A stretch of DNA of 64,000 nucleotides from Paenarthrobacter sp. GOM3 (lineage in GTDB: Bacteria; Actinomycetota; Actinomycetes; Actinomycetales; Micrococcaceae): NCBI RefSeq assembly GCF_018215265.2, contig NZ_CP136562.1:3100001-3164000 (forward strand), written 5' to 3'. The position numbers and the translations under genes are program-made. The notes under the pieces were generated by a model. The model worked only from the letters and a program-made list of their open reading frames with translations. It had not been told where the DNA came from and ran no database searches. Below, one piece after another: positions 9,600 to 19,318 of this stretch (the first letter of the stretch is position 1; the number at the start of each line of letters is the position of its first letter).

Positions 9600-10751
9600 T
9601 TAGAGGGCGTCGCTGAGTTCCAGGGGATCGTCCCAGACGCCAAAGTCCAGTTCCATTTCCGCCTCCGTCAGTTGGCATTCGTCCAGCAGCCCACGGATTT
9701 CGCGGGCATCAATATCTTCCGAGCGCCCGGTCATCGCCAATACCGTGCCACGGTCGCCATGGTTCGGATGCCAGTCAAGGACGGAGTCGACGTCGGGACC
9801 CGGCCTGCCTGCCGATGCTCCACTGGGTGTCGCGTCAGCCGAGTCGGCGAGCCATTTCCCGGTACTTTCGAGCCAAACCCTCGGCCCGATTCCCTGGACG
9901 GCGATCCGGGTGGCGGGAGCAGAAGCGATCCATAGCCGGCCACGCATCCAATGTGTACCCGCAGCCAGTTGGGGCAGCGCATCACGGAAGCGTCCCGGGT
10001 GCAGCGGACGCCGCGCTTTGTGAAGCACCGTCCGGAAAGAACCTGGCGTTTCACTCGCAGGCACACGCACGACGCCGGGCCGGTTGCGTGCCGCTGCTTC
10101 GGCCAGGTCGAAGCAGCCCGGACGGTATGGGTCGGCTGCTCCGACTGCAGCCGCATGCGGAGCCAATTCGATGAGCAACTCCATTCCTGTCAGCCATGGC
10201 GCCGATCCTTCAGGGTGCTCGCCGGTCAAGGCTGCACCGAGGCCCGGGTACACCATGACCGTATCCACTTGGCCGAACTCCCCAATCAGGAACTCGCCAC
10301 TGGTGCGGTCGTCCTGGGGCATGGACGTGAAGCCGGACTCGAACAGCGTGTGGCGGTCCCAGATGTGGTCATCGAGATCTCCGGGATCCAGGGCCAGCAC
10401 GGCATTGTCGATGACTGCCGGGCGGCTGAGGCCCCGGCGAAGCTCCCCAAGGGCCATGCCTGCTGCGACACCGGGCGGCAAGCCAAGCACAACATGCTCG
10501 AAGCCGCACGCGGCAAGGCGCTCCGCCGTCGGTACTACGTCAAGCCGAACGGTGCAGCTGAGGCAGCCATGCTCCAGGACCGTCGTTTCGCGTTCGACCA
10601 AGCGTCCCCTGTGGTAGACCCTTCGCAGGACCAGTGAACCGTCCAGAAGATCGTGGAGTACCACTGCCGAATTTACGTGGGTTCGGCCCAGCCTCCCGGT
10701 GGCTGCCTCCCGGCATTGGCTGTCGAGGGAACTGACGACTGTGAGATGCAT
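9600..10751 (-). CDS. CobW/YciC-like zinc-homeostasis protein, P-loop lost
   Basis: A 383-residue relative of the CobW/COG0523 metallochaperone GTPases, which hand zinc to client proteins under scarcity. The metal-binding motif is recognisable as GCLSCTVR (GCxxC region) near residue 60, and the C-terminal half ends in the CobW-C region ([10 protein letters not shown] ... [23 protein letters not shown]). The N-terminus, where family members have a GxxGxGKT Walker A, reads [18 protein letters not shown] here, so GTP binding is probably lost. It heads an operon with the zinc-free L36 and has a Zur-box-like palindrome 11 bases upstream of its ATG. Confidence 0.85.
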   Translation of the reverse strand: MHLTVVSSLDSQCREAATGRLGRTHVNSAVVLHDLLDGSLVLRRVYHRGRLVERETTVLEHGCLSCTVRLDVVPTAERLAACGFEHVVLGLPPGVAAGMALGELRRGLSRPAVIDNAVLALDPGDLDDHIWDRHTLFESGFTSMPQDDRTSGEFLIGEFGQVDTVMVYPGLGAALTGEHPEGSAPWLTGMELLIELAPHAAAVGAADPYRPGCFDLAEAAARNRPGVVRVPASETPGSFRTVLHKARRPLHPGRFRDALPQLAAGTHWMRGRLWIASAPATRIAVQGIGPRVWLESTGKWLADSADATPSGASAGRPGPDVDSVLDWHPNHGDRGTVLAMTGRSEDIDAREIRGLLDECQLTEAEMELDFGVWDDPLELSDAL

Positions 10752-10761
10752 GCGTCCATAC

Positions 10762-10782
10762 TAATGAGAATCATTCTAATTA
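10762..10782. promoter_or_regulatory. Zur-box-like palindrome
   Basis: A 21-bp inverted repeat, TAATGAGAAT-C-ATTCTAATTA, with a single mismatched pair. Its TGAxAATcATTnTnA core resembles the actinobacterial zinc-uptake-regulator box. It lies 10 bases before the CobW-like gene, overlapping where its promoter should be, and the operon content (CobW-like, C-minus L36) is the classical Zur regulon. Confidence 0.8.
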
Positions 10783-10916
10783 GCAAATGACTGTTCATTG
10801 CAGCCCGCACTGCGCCGATATCACGGGTGTTCAGGCTGCATTAGACTTGATCCGACCGCTGGCGGCCCCGCAGCGGGGAACCGCGCCCGGCTGACACAAC
10901 ACAATGAGGGGACTAC

Positions 10917-12068
10917 GTGCAGATTGATTTTGCGCCATCCAGGCAATCGACACTGGGTGTGGAATGGGAGTTGGCGCTCGTCAATGCACGCACCGGGGAA
11001 CTGGTTTCCGTCGCGAACGATGTCCTGAAAGGCGTCGCCGCGAACCATCCCGACCTCAACGAAGACGATGAGCACCCCCATATCAAGCGCGAGCTGCTCC
11101 TGAACACCGTGGAGCTCGTCACCGGGATCTGCGAAACGGTCAAGGACGCCAAAGAGGACCTCAGCCGCTCACTGGCAGCTGTCCGCGAAGTCACCGACCC
11201 CATGGGTGTTGAGGTGTTCTGCGCAGGCAGCCACCCCTTCAGCCCTCCCCTGCTCCAGCCGGTCACCGACAAAGAGCGCTACGCCAAACTGATCGAGCGG
11301 ACCCAATGGTGGGGACGCCAAATGGTTATCTACGGTGTCCACGTCCATGTGGGTATCGACCGTCGGGACAAGGTCCTCCCGATCCTGGACGGACTGGTCA
11401 ACTACTTCCCGCATTTCCAGGCATTGTCCGCTTCCAGTCCCTACTGGGCAGGCGAGGAAACGGGCTACGCTTCCCAGCGTGCCCTGATGTTCCAGCAGCT
11501 TCCGACGGCCGGGCTCCCGTTCCAGTTCGAAACCTGGGAGGCCTACGAGTCCTATGTCCAGGACATGTTCACCACCGGGGTCATTGACGCCACCTCCGAA
11601 ATCCGGTGGGACATCCGGCCGGTTGCCAACCTGGGCACTATCGAAATGCGCATTTGCGATGGCCTAGCCACCCTCGAAGAAGTCGGGGCCATAGCTGCCC
11701 TGACCCAGTGCCTGGTGGACGAGTTCTCCTCCATCCTGGACGCCGGCGGCACCATTCCCACGATGCCGCCTTGGCACGTTCAGGAAAACAAATGGCGCGC
11801 CGCCCGCTACGGCATGGAAGCCATCATCATCCTGGACGCGGAAGGCAACGAACAGCTTGTCACCGAACACCTCGCGGAAACCGTAGCCCGGCTGGAACCC
11901 GTAGCTGCCAAGCTGGGCTGCTCCGAGGAACTGGCCGACGTCCTCCGGATCATCGAACGCGGCGCCAGCTACCAGCGCCAACGCCGCGTCGCCGCTGAGC
12001 ATGACGGAGACCTTCAGGCAGTGGTCATGGACCTAGTGCAGCAGATGCGCAAGGGGCCGGACGCCTAG
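10917..12068 (+). CDS. YbdK-type glutamate-cysteine ligase / carboxylate-amine ligase
   Basis: A 383-residue member of the GCS2 (YbdK) family, ATP-dependent ligases joining glutamate to an amine such as cysteine. It begins LGVEWELALVNARTGELV and contains VHVHVGID, RWDIRPVANLGTIEMRICDG and PPWHVQENKWRAARYG, all typical of the family. The GTG start is preceded by GAGGGGACTAC. Micrococcaceae use mycothiol rather than glutathione, and mshA lies in this window, so the physiological product is uncertain. It is convergent with tsaD and divergent from the zinc operon. Confidence 0.88.
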   Translation: MQIDFAPSRQSTLGVEWELALVNARTGELVSVANDVLKGVAANHPDLNEDDEHPHIKRELLLNTVELVTGICETVKDAKEDLSRSLAAVREVTDPMGVEVFCAGSHPFSPPLLQPVTDKERYAKLIERTQWWGRQMVIYGVHVHVGIDRRDKVLPILDGLVNYFPHFQALSASSPYWAGEETGYASQRALMFQQLPTAGLPFQFETWEAYESYVQDMFTTGVIDATSEIRWDIRPVANLGTIEMRICDGLATLEEVGAIAALTQCLVDEFSSILDAGGTIPTMPPWHVQENKWRAARYGMEAIIILDAEGNEQLVTEHLAETVARLEPVAAKLGCSEELADVLRIIERGASYQRQRRVAAEHDGDLQAVVMDLVQQMRKGPDA

Positions 12069-12101
12069 CTGACGGCTCGGTGGCCTGCCCGGGCTCAGAG
12101 C

Positions 12102-13229
12102 CTAGGCAGGCAGGGACACGGAGGTCACCGGCATGGACGAGTCCGGGGCAAAGGCAAGTCCGCTCGGCCCGATGCCCGCCATGATCAACTGCGCACCCAG
12201 CGCTGCGACCATGGCACCGTTGTCCGTACACAGGTCAAGCGACGGTACGTGGAGGGTGATCCCGGCTGAGGTACAGCGCTGCCGGGTCAATTCGCGGAGC
12301 CGTGAGTTCGCCGCGACGCCGCCCCCCAACAGCACATCGGTGATGCCGTTCTCCTTGCACGCAAGGACCGCCTTGGAACTGATGACATCCACCACGGCTT
12401 CCTGGAAGGCCGCGGCGATGTCAGCCACGGGCACTTCCTCGCCGCGGGCCTCGAACTGCTCCACGCAGCGGGCGACGGCAGTCTTCAGTCCACTGAACGA
12501 CCAGTCGTAGCGGTGTGGGCCCTTGTCCTCGGCGGTCCCCATGTACTTGGGCTGGGTCAGTCCCCGTGGGAAACGGATGGATTTGGGGTTGCCCTGGCGT
12601 GCCAGCTTATCGATGGCCGGCCCACCGGGATAGCCAAGGCCAAGGATGCGTGCCACCTTGTCGTAGGCCTCGCCGGCAGCGTCATCGATGGTCGAGCCCA
12701 ACAGCTCAACATCGTCCGTGATGCTCCTGATCCTGAGGATCTCCGTGTGGCCGCCCGACACCAGGAGCGCGCCGAGGTTCTCCGGCAACTGCCCGGCACC
12801 CAAGCCGGCGGCAGCACCGGCGTCGGGCTTTCCATCCAGCAGGCCGACACCCACATGGGCTACCAGGTGGTTGATCGCATACAGCGGTTTGCCCGTGGCC
12901 ACAGCCAAAGCCTTCGCGGCACAGACCCCAACCATCAGGGCGCCGGCGAGGCCTGGTCCCGAGGTGACCGCAATGGCGTCGATGTCCTCCAAAGTGACAC
13001 CGGCTTCATGCAGCGATTCCTGCAGCGTGGGAACAAAGGCGTCCAAATGCGCGCGGGAAGCGATTTCGGGTATGACACCACCAAAGCGCACATGCTCGTC
13101 CATGGATGAAGACACGGTGTTGGTCAACAACGTGGTCCCCCGGACGATCCCGACACCGGTCTCATCGCAAGAGGACTCAATGCCGAGCACCAAGGGCTGC
13201 TTCAGGTCCTGCGGGAAAGTCGCGGTCAT
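12102..13229 (-). CDS. tsaD: tRNA N6-adenosine threonylcarbamoyltransferase TsaD
   Basis: It transfers the threonylcarbamoyl group to A37 of ANN-decoding tRNAs to make t6A, working with TsaB and TsaE. It is 375 residues of ASKHA fold: [15 protein letters not shown] at the N-terminus, [13 protein letters not shown], the metal-binding HxxxH as NHLVAH near residue 122, SGGHTEIL, and [11 protein letters not shown]. It is the last gene of the alr-tsaE-tsaB-rimI-tsaD string; its ATG overlaps the rimI stop (ATGA). Confidence 0.97.
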   Translation of the reverse strand: MTATFPQDLKQPLVLGIESSCDETGVGIVRGTTLLTNTVSSSMDEHVRFGGVIPEIASRAHLDAFVPTLQESLHEAGVTLEDIDAIAVTSGPGLAGALMVGVCAAKALAVATGKPLYAINHLVAHVGVGLLDGKPDAGAAAGLGAGQLPENLGALLVSGGHTEILRIRSITDDVELLGSTIDDAAGEAYDKVARILGLGYPGGPAIDKLARQGNPKSIRFPRGLTQPKYMGTAEDKGPHRYDWSFSGLKTAVARCVEQFEARGEEVPVADIAAAFQEAVVDVISSKAVLACKENGITDVLLGGGVAANSRLRELTRQRCTSAGITLHVPSLDLCTDNGAMVAALGAQLIMAGIGPSGLAFAPDSSMPVTSVSLPA

Positions 13230-13714
13230 GCCGGAGCTCCTTCAGAAGAAGTGGAATCGTTCAACGGGAGGCGCATGATCAGGGCATCGGTGCCATCCCG
13301 GTAATAGCGCGGGCGGACGTGGATCTGTTCGAATCCGAAACGCACGTAAAGCTTCTGGGCGCGCGGGTTGTCCGTGCGGACCTCCAAAAGCACGTCTGCG
13401 GCCCGTCGGCGCCGCGCTTCTTCGATGAGTTCGGTCAGGACCGCCGAGCCGATGCCCTGGCCCCCGAATTCAGGCACGACGGCGATCGTCTGGACATCCG
13501 CTATGGGCTCAATGCACATCAACCCGGCATAAGCCACGATCTCCCCAGCGACCTCGGCCACCACGTAGCGGCGGGTTTCGGGCTGGGCCAATTCGTCAAA
13601 GAACATCTGCAGCGGCCAGGCATCCACGGGGAACAACCGACGCTCCAACGCCTCGACCACGGGAATATCGGCCTCGGTCATGTCGCGCAGGGAAATCTCA
13701 GCGGCCCCGGTCAC
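13226..13714 (-). CDS. rimI: Ribosomal-protein-alanine N-acetyltransferase RimI
   Basis: A 162-residue GNAT-fold acetyltransferase expected to acetylate the N-terminus of ribosomal protein S18. The acetyl-CoA loop is [15 protein letters not shown], followed by [23 protein letters not shown]. In actinobacteria rimI regularly lies between tsaB and tsaD, as here. It overlaps both neighbours by 4 bases. Confidence 0.93.
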   Translation of the reverse strand: MTGAAEISLRDMTEADIPVVEALERRLFPVDAWPLQMFFDELAQPETRRYVVAEVAGEIVAYAGLMCIEPIADVQTIAVVPEFGGQGIGSAVLTELIEEARRRRAADVLLEVRTDNPRAQKLYVRFGFEQIHVRPRYYRDGTDALIMRLPLNDSTSSEGAPA

Positions 13715-14382
13715 AGTGCACGCTTCCGGGGGCCCGGAACCTGGGCGTCCGATTCCCGCAAGTAGAGGGGTGTTGAGTCGAGAAGGGCCTGTCCCGAGGC
13801 GAGCCGGGCCAGCGCGAACTGGCCCAGGGCTGCGGCATTGGGCTGGGTCCTGGCGAAGTCCTCGTCCGCCTTGAGGACATCCGCGTACAGACCTGCGCCG
13901 GCTCCAAAGACGGGAAGGTCCGGCAGTTCCGCGGCGAAGCCCACGTGCGGGCCATCCGCGAGTTCGGGAAGCCGACCATCGACCACGGTGTACCTAGCCC
14001 AGTAGACCTCTTTGCGCCGGGCATCGGTAGCAACCAGGAACTCGGAAACCGACGCCGTGGATTCCGCCACTTCCAGGGCAATCGCGTCCAGGCTCATCAG
14101 ACCGTGCAGCGGCTTGTTCCACACAAAAGCCAGGGTGCGGGCCGTGGCAATACCGGAACGCAGCCCCGTGAACGGGCCAGGACCTACCCCGGTGACGATC
14201 GCATAAATGTCAGCGCCGGTGACACCAGCCCCAGCCAGGAGCTTCTCAATGCCAGGGGCAAGGACCTCGGCATGGCTGCGGGTATCCTCGGTGGCGAAGG
14301 AATCCACCACGCCCTCCATGGCGTCATCCGAGATCAGGGCAGCGCTGGCAACAGCCGAGGTGTCAATGGCCAGGATCAGCAT
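13711..14382 (-). CDS. tsaB: t6A biosynthesis protein TsaB
   Basis: A 223-residue inactive ASKHA paralogue that scaffolds TsaD and TsaE in the threonylcarbamoyl-transfer complex. The N-terminus MLILAIDTSAVASAAL and the segment VTGVGPGPFTGLRSGIATARTLAF are diagnostic. It lacks the TsaD HxxxH metal site, as expected. Its ATG overlaps the tsaE stop by one base (TGATG) and its stop overlaps the rimI start. Confidence 0.95.
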   Translation of the reverse strand: MLILAIDTSAVASAALISDDAMEGVVDSFATEDTRSHAEVLAPGIEKLLAGAGVTGADIYAIVTGVGPGPFTGLRSGIATARTLAFVWNKPLHGLMSLDAIALEVAESTASVSEFLVATDARRKEVYWARYTVVDGRLPELADGPHVGFAAELPDLPVFGAGAGLYADVLKADEDFARTQPNAAALGQFALARLASGQALLDSTPLYLRESDAQVPGPRKRAL

Positions 14383-14966
14383 CAGTTGCCTCCTTCTTGG
14401 GCAGGGCGGGATTCTGCTTCGCCCAGCAGGTGGGGTGCTCCGGTCCAGCGGCGACCGAAGCCCCGGAACACAATGGTGCGGGGCTCGTCGTCGTCCTCGG
14501 TGTCAAAGTCCAGGACGCCGCCGGTAGCTGCGGTGTTGGTACCGCCCACCGTCCTGTGCAGATCGATTTCCAGGCGGCTGTCGGAGAGATGCTCCACCCT
14601 GTCCCTGCCCCACTCCACCACCGTGACAGCGGAGTCCATGGTGTTCTCAAGATCGATGTCGTCCACTTCCGCGGCCGAGTCGAGCCTGTACGCATCCACG
14701 TGGACCAGGTCCGGACCGCCAGGCCGGGGACCATCAGGAAGGTTCGGGTGGATCCGGACAAGGACAAAAGTAGGCGAAATGATTCCTGCGCGAACGCCCA
14801 GGCCTTCCCCGAGCCCTTGGGTAAACGTGGTTTTGCCCGCACCCAGTTCCCCGGTCAGGACCAGGAGGTCCCCCGCTTCAAGCACCCCACCCAGTGCCGC
14901 CGCGAGAGCGTGGGTCTGGTCCGCCGTCGTGACCTTGACTGTGCGTTCCCACTGGGGTTGGTTCAC
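14382..14966 (-). CDS. tsaE: t6A biosynthesis ATPase TsaE
   Basis: A 194-residue P-loop ATPase that drives the TsaBD cycle. The Walker A is LTGELGAGKTTFTQGLG near residue 40, followed by SPTFVLV and HVDAYRLDS. It has a longer C-terminal tail (about 40 extra residues, with FDTEDDDE) than the roughly 150-residue E. coli protein. The start overlaps the alr stop by 4 bases, indicating translational coupling. Confidence 0.95.
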   Translation of the reverse strand: MNQPQWERTVKVTTADQTHALAAALGGVLEAGDLLVLTGELGAGKTTFTQGLGEGLGVRAGIISPTFVLVRIHPNLPDGPRPGGPDLVHVDAYRLDSAAEVDDIDLENTMDSAVTVVEWGRDRVEHLSDSRLEIDLHRTVGGTNTAATGGVLDFDTEDDDEPRTIVFRGFGRRWTGAPHLLGEAESRPAQEGGN

Positions 14967-16213
14967 AGCGCCGCCGTCCCGGCGTCGACGGCACCGGCAG
15001 GCGCCGCTGGTTGGGTGGCGAGCTCGTTGACGTAGCTGCGCGGAACCCGGGAGCTGATGCGCGTGACAATCTCGTAGTTGTTGGTTCCTGCGGCGGCTGC
15101 CCAGTCGTCCGCCGTCGGACCGCCATCGGCACCGTCCCCGAACATGACAGCTTCGGCGCCTTTGAGGGCATTGGCGGCGTCAGCTGTCAGCGGGCCAAGG
15201 TCGATCACCATCTGGTCCATGGCGATCCTGCCCACCACCGGGTAGTTGACCCCGTTGACGCGCACAGGGCCGCCAGTAGCAATGCGCGGGACGCCGTCGG
15301 CGTAGCCCAACGGCACCAGGCCAAGCGTGCTTTCCCCGGTGGTGCGGTAGTTCAACCCGTAGGACACTCCCTGGCCTTCGGGGACTTTCTTGCAGTTGGA
15401 CAGGAGTGTACGGACCGTCATTGCCGGATGCAGGCCAAGTTCGGCCGACGTTGCGCCCTCGAACGGCGAGAGTCCGTACACGCCAAGACCCACCCGGACC
15501 AGGTCGAAATGCGAGTCGGGGCGGGACAGCGTGGCGGGCGTGTTGGCGATGTGGCGGACCTCGGTGTCCACTCCCGCGTCCTCGGCCATGGCGATCGCCT
15601 CACGGAAGACGGCGAGTTGCTGGTCGGTTTCGGGACGGTGCGGTTCGTCGGCCACGGCGAGGTGGGAGAAGATACCGACCACGCGCAGGAGCCCCTGGTC
15701 CTGGTAGTCCATTGCCTGGCCCACCAACTGGTCCCAGTCCTCAATGGTGCAACCGTTTCGGCCAAGCCCCGTGTCAACCTTCAGGTGAACCCGTGCCGGC
15801 CGTTCCTGTTCCCGGGCTGCCGCTACCACTGCGTCCAGTTCCCAGCCGGAAATTCCGACGTCGATGCCGGCGGCGACTGCCGCTTGGAAGTTGCTTTCCC
15901 GGGTGTGCAGCCAGGCCAGCAGCGGCGCATCCACCCCGGCAGCGCGCAAGGCGAGCGCCTCGGAAATATGTGCAACACCGAGCCAGGCCGCTCCGGCGTC
16001 GAGGGCGGCCCTGGCCACTTGGACCGCACCGTGGCCGTAGGCGTCGGCCTTTACCACCGCCATCACGGAGGCGGGCGAGGCGATGGCGACGAACTGACGA
16101 ACGTTGTGCCGCACCGCGTCGAGATCGATCACAGCCGAACGTTCCAGCACCGCCGACTTTGCTATGGAGGCCCTGGACCCGATCCCGATATCTGCTGCTG
16201 CTTCGTAAGTCAC
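14963..16213 (-). CDS. alr: Alanine racemase
   Basis: A PLP enzyme making D-alanine for peptidoglycan, 416 residues. The lysine that binds PLP is in VMAVVKADAYGHGA near residue 54; the second catalytic Tyr region is GVSYGLNYRTTGESTLGLVPLGYADGVPR. An N-terminal extension of about 25 residues precedes the usual start of homology (AVIDLDAVRHN). It is the first gene of the alr-tsaE-tsaB-rimI-tsaD operon. Confidence 0.96.
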   Translation of the reverse strand: MTYEAAADIGIGSRASIAKSAVLERSAVIDLDAVRHNVRQFVAIASPASVMAVVKADAYGHGAVQVARAALDAGAAWLGVAHISEALALRAAGVDAPLLAWLHTRESNFQAAVAAGIDVGISGWELDAVVAAAREQERPARVHLKVDTGLGRNGCTIEDWDQLVGQAMDYQDQGLLRVVGIFSHLAVADEPHRPETDQQLAVFREAIAMAEDAGVDTEVRHIANTPATLSRPDSHFDLVRVGLGVYGLSPFEGATSAELGLHPAMTVRTLLSNCKKVPEGQGVSYGLNYRTTGESTLGLVPLGYADGVPRIATGGPVRVNGVNYPVVGRIAMDQMVIDLGPLTADAANALKGAEAVMFGDGADGGPTADDWAAAAGTNNYEIVTRISSRVPRSYVNELATQPAAPAGAVDAGTAAL

Positions 16214-16283
16214 CCTAGAGATTCTAGTGGTGCCAGTGAATTCGGGTTAACTGCCGGTGGCTGCGGACGGTGTCCCCGCCGCG

Positions 16284-17378
16284 TTACTGGGCGTCGGACA
16301 AGTGTGCGATCGTAGCGCGTGCCCGGCGTTGCGCCTCTGCAGGGATGTCCTTGACGATCGGTTCCAGGAACGCGAAGCGACGGACCCACTGGCTGGACTG
16401 ACGCTCCTTACGCGCGTTTGCCCGGTGCCACCAGTCGGCGATGTCACCCCATCCGGGCGCAGCCAGCGAACCTCCGACTTCCTGGACTGCCAGCGAAGCA
16501 CAGAGGTTCGCGAAGCGCAGCCGGTCCCCCAGCGTCCACCCCGCAAGGCAACCGACAATGAAGGCCGCCCCAAAACAATCCCCGGCGCCCGTTGGGTCGG
16601 AGGCGGAGACCGGCAGGGACGGGACCCATTCCTCTTCCCCGGTTTCCGAATCCACTGCCACAGCCCCCTGGGGACCAAGGGTTACCACCGCAACAGGCAC
16701 CCGGTCGGCCAGCGAATACAGGGCAGCCCACGGATCGGCCTTGCCGGTGAACGCCATCGCTTCGGGTGCATTGGGCAGGAAAGCATGGAAGTTCCCGAGT
16801 TGCTCGAGCCGACGCTCGGACCATTCGCCGGTGGGGTCCCACCCCACGACGCCGAAGAGTTTGGTTCCCGCCTTCTTCGCGGCCATCATCCACGGTTCCA
16901 ATTCCTCACCCAGGTCCGCGACGGCGGCGAGCGCCTTGGGTGGTTGCCCAATCAGTTCGGAGGAGCTGATGGGGGCTGGGTGGCCGTGGGTGACCATGGA
17001 CCTGTCCTGGTTTACGCACATGGATACCGTGACCGGCGAGTGCCAGCCGGGAATCCTTCGGGACAGGGACAGGTCCACATGCTCCTGGCTCTCCAGGATC
17101 TGCCAGTTGTAGTCGCCATAGCCGTCGTCCCCGAAGGTTGCCGCAAGGTTGGTCCGCAGTCCCAGGCGGGCGGCAGCGATGGCCTGGTTGGCCACACCGC
17201 CCGGGCAGCTTCCCATGCCTTCGCTCCAGACTTCCGTCCCGGGTTCCGGTGAGTGGGACAAACCGGTGAAGATGATGTCCTGGAACACCGTGCCGGTGAG
17301 GAGGAGGTCGCATTGGTGATCGCCGTCAGACCTTACGGCGGCAAGGGGGTCGTATCGTCGCTGGGGCATAGCGTCCAT
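16284..17378 (-). CDS. PfkB-family carbohydrate kinase
   Basis: A 364-residue ribokinase-like sugar kinase. The N-terminal substrate region contains GTVFQDIIFTGL and CPGGVANQAIAAARLGL; the C-terminal ATP/catalytic signature is SDPTGAGDCFGAAFIVG with the catalytic Asp. The ATG at 17378 is preferred; an ATG at 17369 is also possible, and the frame extends upstream across the divergent gene. The adjacent divergent GH4 glycosidase suggests a shared role in sugar catabolism, but the substrate cannot be named. Confidence 0.88.
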   Translation of the reverse strand: MDAMPQRRYDPLAAVRSDGDHQCDLLLTGTVFQDIIFTGLSHSPEPGTEVWSEGMGSCPGGVANQAIAAARLGLRTNLAATFGDDGYGDYNWQILESQEHVDLSLSRRIPGWHSPVTVSMCVNQDRSMVTHGHPAPISSSELIGQPPKALAAVADLGEELEPWMMAAKKAGTKLFGVVGWDPTGEWSERRLEQLGNFHAFLPNAPEAMAFTGKADPWAALYSLADRVPVAVVTLGPQGAVAVDSETGEEEWVPSLPVSASDPTGAGDCFGAAFIVGCLAGWTLGDRLRFANLCASLAVQEVGGSLAAPGWGDIADWWHRANARKERQSSQWVRRFAFLEPIVKDIPAEAQRRARATIAHLSDAQ

Positions 17379-17424
17379 GCACGGCACACTACGCTGCACC
17401 CTCCGGGCTGCATAGACTCGGACC

Positions 17425-18804
17425 ATGCGGCTCATGATCGCCGGTGGCGGCGGATTCCGGGTTCCCCTTGTGTACCGGGCTTTGTGCGCGGGCCCTTTCG
17501 CTGGGCTGGTGGACACACTGGTGCTTTACGACGTCGACGCGTTGCGGGTCGCGGCCATTGAGGCAGTACTCCGCGATATGCCAACCGCGCCAGGTTCCCG
17601 GCCCGACGTCGAGGTTTCAACGGACCTGGCACAGGCGCTTGAGGGTACGGATGTGGTGTTCGCGGCGATGCGCCCCGGCGGAACGGCCGGTCGGATCGCC
17701 GACGAGCGCGTCGCCCTGGGCTTGGGCCTGCTGGGACAGGAGACCACCGGCGCGGGTGGGATTTCCTATGCGCTGCGCTCCATTCCCCGGATGCTTGAAC
17801 TGGCAGATGCCATGCGCCGCCACTGCCCGGATGCGTGGCTGATCAACTTCACCAACCCCGCCGGAATGGTCACCGAAGCGCTGCGGCCGGTGCTGGGCGG
17901 GAGGGTGATCGGGATCTGCGATTCCGCTGGTGGCCTGGTGCAGCGGGCGGCCCGCGCTGCGGGGGCGCAGCTGGAGGACGGAAGGCTCGACGGCGTGGGC
18001 TACTACGGGCTGAACCACCTCGGCTGGCTGTATCGGCTGGCGCCGGGCGGGACTGACCTGTTGCCCGGCTTGCTCAACGACGAGCAGGCCCTTGGGTCCA
18101 TGGAAGAAGGGCGCCTGTTCGGCCGCGATGTCCTGAAAAGGCTCGGCTGCCTTCCCAACGAGTACCTCTACTACTATTACCGAACCGCGCAAGCTACGGA
18201 TGCCATCAGGTCGCAACAGGAGACCCGCGGGGCCTCCATCCACCAGCAGCAAAGCTCGCTGTACCCGGCGTTGGTGGAGTCCGACCACGCCTATGCGCTG
18301 TGGGACGCCGCGCGTCGGTCACGGGAGGAAGGCTACCTGGCCGAAGCCCGCACCCACGGGGAACAACGGGACGAGGAAGACCTGGCCGGTGGCGGCTACG
18401 AACGGGTGGCGTTGGCCCTCATGAAGGCACTCTTCGGGGGTGGGAAGACGCAGTTGATCCTGAACGTTCCCAACTCTCCGGTGTCTTCCGCCGCTGGCCC
18501 GGCCACAGCGGATGGTGCGGTACCCGGGCTCCCGGGGGACGCCGTCGTCGAGGTTCCCTGCGAGGTAACGCCCGACGGCGCCCTGCCGCTTGCGCAGGAA
18601 CGGCCCGCCGCGCAGTTCCTCACCCTGATGAAACGCGTCAAGGAGGTGGAGCGGCTGACCGTCCGTGCTGTCCGGGAGGGCGACCGTGAATCCGCGCTTC
18701 GGGCCTTCGCGGCACATCCGCTGGTGGGTTCTGTATCGCTGGGCAAGGATCTGTTGGAACGGTACGAGCAGGCATTCCCGGAACTGCGTGGTCTGTGGTC
18801 CTGA
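17425..18804 (+). CDS. GH4-family 6-phospho-beta-glucosidase-like enzyme
   Basis: A 459-residue member of glycoside hydrolase family 4, which cleaves glycosides through an NAD+- and Mn2+-dependent oxidation/elimination. Family marks are the N-terminal dinucleotide turn MIAGGGGFRVPL, GISYALRSIPRML, LINFTNPAGMVTEAL, the metal-ligand Cys in GICDSAGG and His in YYGLNHLGW. These are close to phospho-beta-glucosidases rather than alpha-galactosidases, but specificity is inferred. The start lies 46 bases from the divergent PfkB kinase. Confidence 0.85.
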   Translation: MRLMIAGGGGFRVPLVYRALCAGPFAGLVDTLVLYDVDALRVAAIEAVLRDMPTAPGSRPDVEVSTDLAQALEGTDVVFAAMRPGGTAGRIADERVALGLGLLGQETTGAGGISYALRSIPRMLELADAMRRHCPDAWLINFTNPAGMVTEALRPVLGGRVIGICDSAGGLVQRAARAAGAQLEDGRLDGVGYYGLNHLGWLYRLAPGGTDLLPGLLNDEQALGSMEEGRLFGRDVLKRLGCLPNEYLYYYYRTAQATDAIRSQQETRGASIHQQQSSLYPALVESDHAYALWDAARRSREEGYLAEARTHGEQRDEEDLAGGGYERVALALMKALFGGGKTQLILNVPNSPVSSAAGPATADGAVPGLPGDAVVEVPCEVTPDGALPLAQERPAAQFLTLMKRVKEVERLTVRAVREGDRESALRAFAAHPLVGSVSLGKDLLERYEQAFPELRGLWS

Positions 18805-18808
18805 AGCC

Positions 18809-19318
18809 CTAGAGTTTCCGGTACATCACATGCAGTCCCACGAAGCCGATCTCCGGATGGTTGAAGGCCTCCGGCACGGTGGCGAGGATGGTGAACCCCA
18901 TGGACTGCCAGAGCCAGACCGCTCTCACGTTGCTCTCCACCACGGCGTTGTACTGCATGGCGTAGAAGCCTGCTGCCTTTGCTTCCACCAACGAGTAGGC
19001 GCACAAGGCCCGGGCGATGCCCTTGCCCGAGTGCTTGGCTCCCACCATGTAGCCGGCGTTGGCCACATGGCTGCCGCCACCGCCCTGGTTCGCATGGAAC
19101 TCGCCGGTGCCCAGCACCTCGCCGCTTCCCTTGTCTACGGCCACGAAGGTCTGACCGGGGGCTTCCTTGACCCACTTGGCCCTGGCTGTGTCTTCCGTCG
19201 TGTCTCGGTCCCAGGTGAAGGTTTCACCTTCACGGATCACGGGTTCCAGCACGGACCAGATGCCGGGCCAGTCCGCTGTTGTTGCTTCTCGAATATCGAA
19301 AGTCTGTTCATCGGTCAC
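18809..19318 (-). CDS. GNAT-family N-acetyltransferase
   Basis: A 169-residue GNAT protein. It begins TFDIREATTADWPGIWSVLEPVI and has the acetyl-CoA loop GAKHSGKGIARALCAY followed by AVVESNVRAVWLWQSMGFTI. This resembles the phosphinothricin/YhhY-type group, but no substrate can be assigned. The GTG at 19318 gives the family N-terminus; the open frame runs upstream through the mshA 5' region, which is not credible as coding. It converges on the GH4 gene with 4 bases between stops. Confidence 0.82.
   Translation of the reverse strand: MTDEQTFDIREATTADWPGIWSVLEPVIREGETFTWDRDTTEDTARAKWVKEAPGQTFVAVDKGSGEVLGTGEFHANQGGGGSHVANAGYMVGAKHSGKGIARALCAYSLVEAKAAGFYAMQYNAVVESNVRAVWLWQSMGFTILATVPEAFNHPEIGFVGLHVMYRKL

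Noticed and set aside
12083..12111. Inverted repeat GCCTGCC/GGCAGGC as a gshA/tsaD terminator
   Set aside because: Only 7 bp, overlaps the tsaD stop, and no T-tract follows on either strand.
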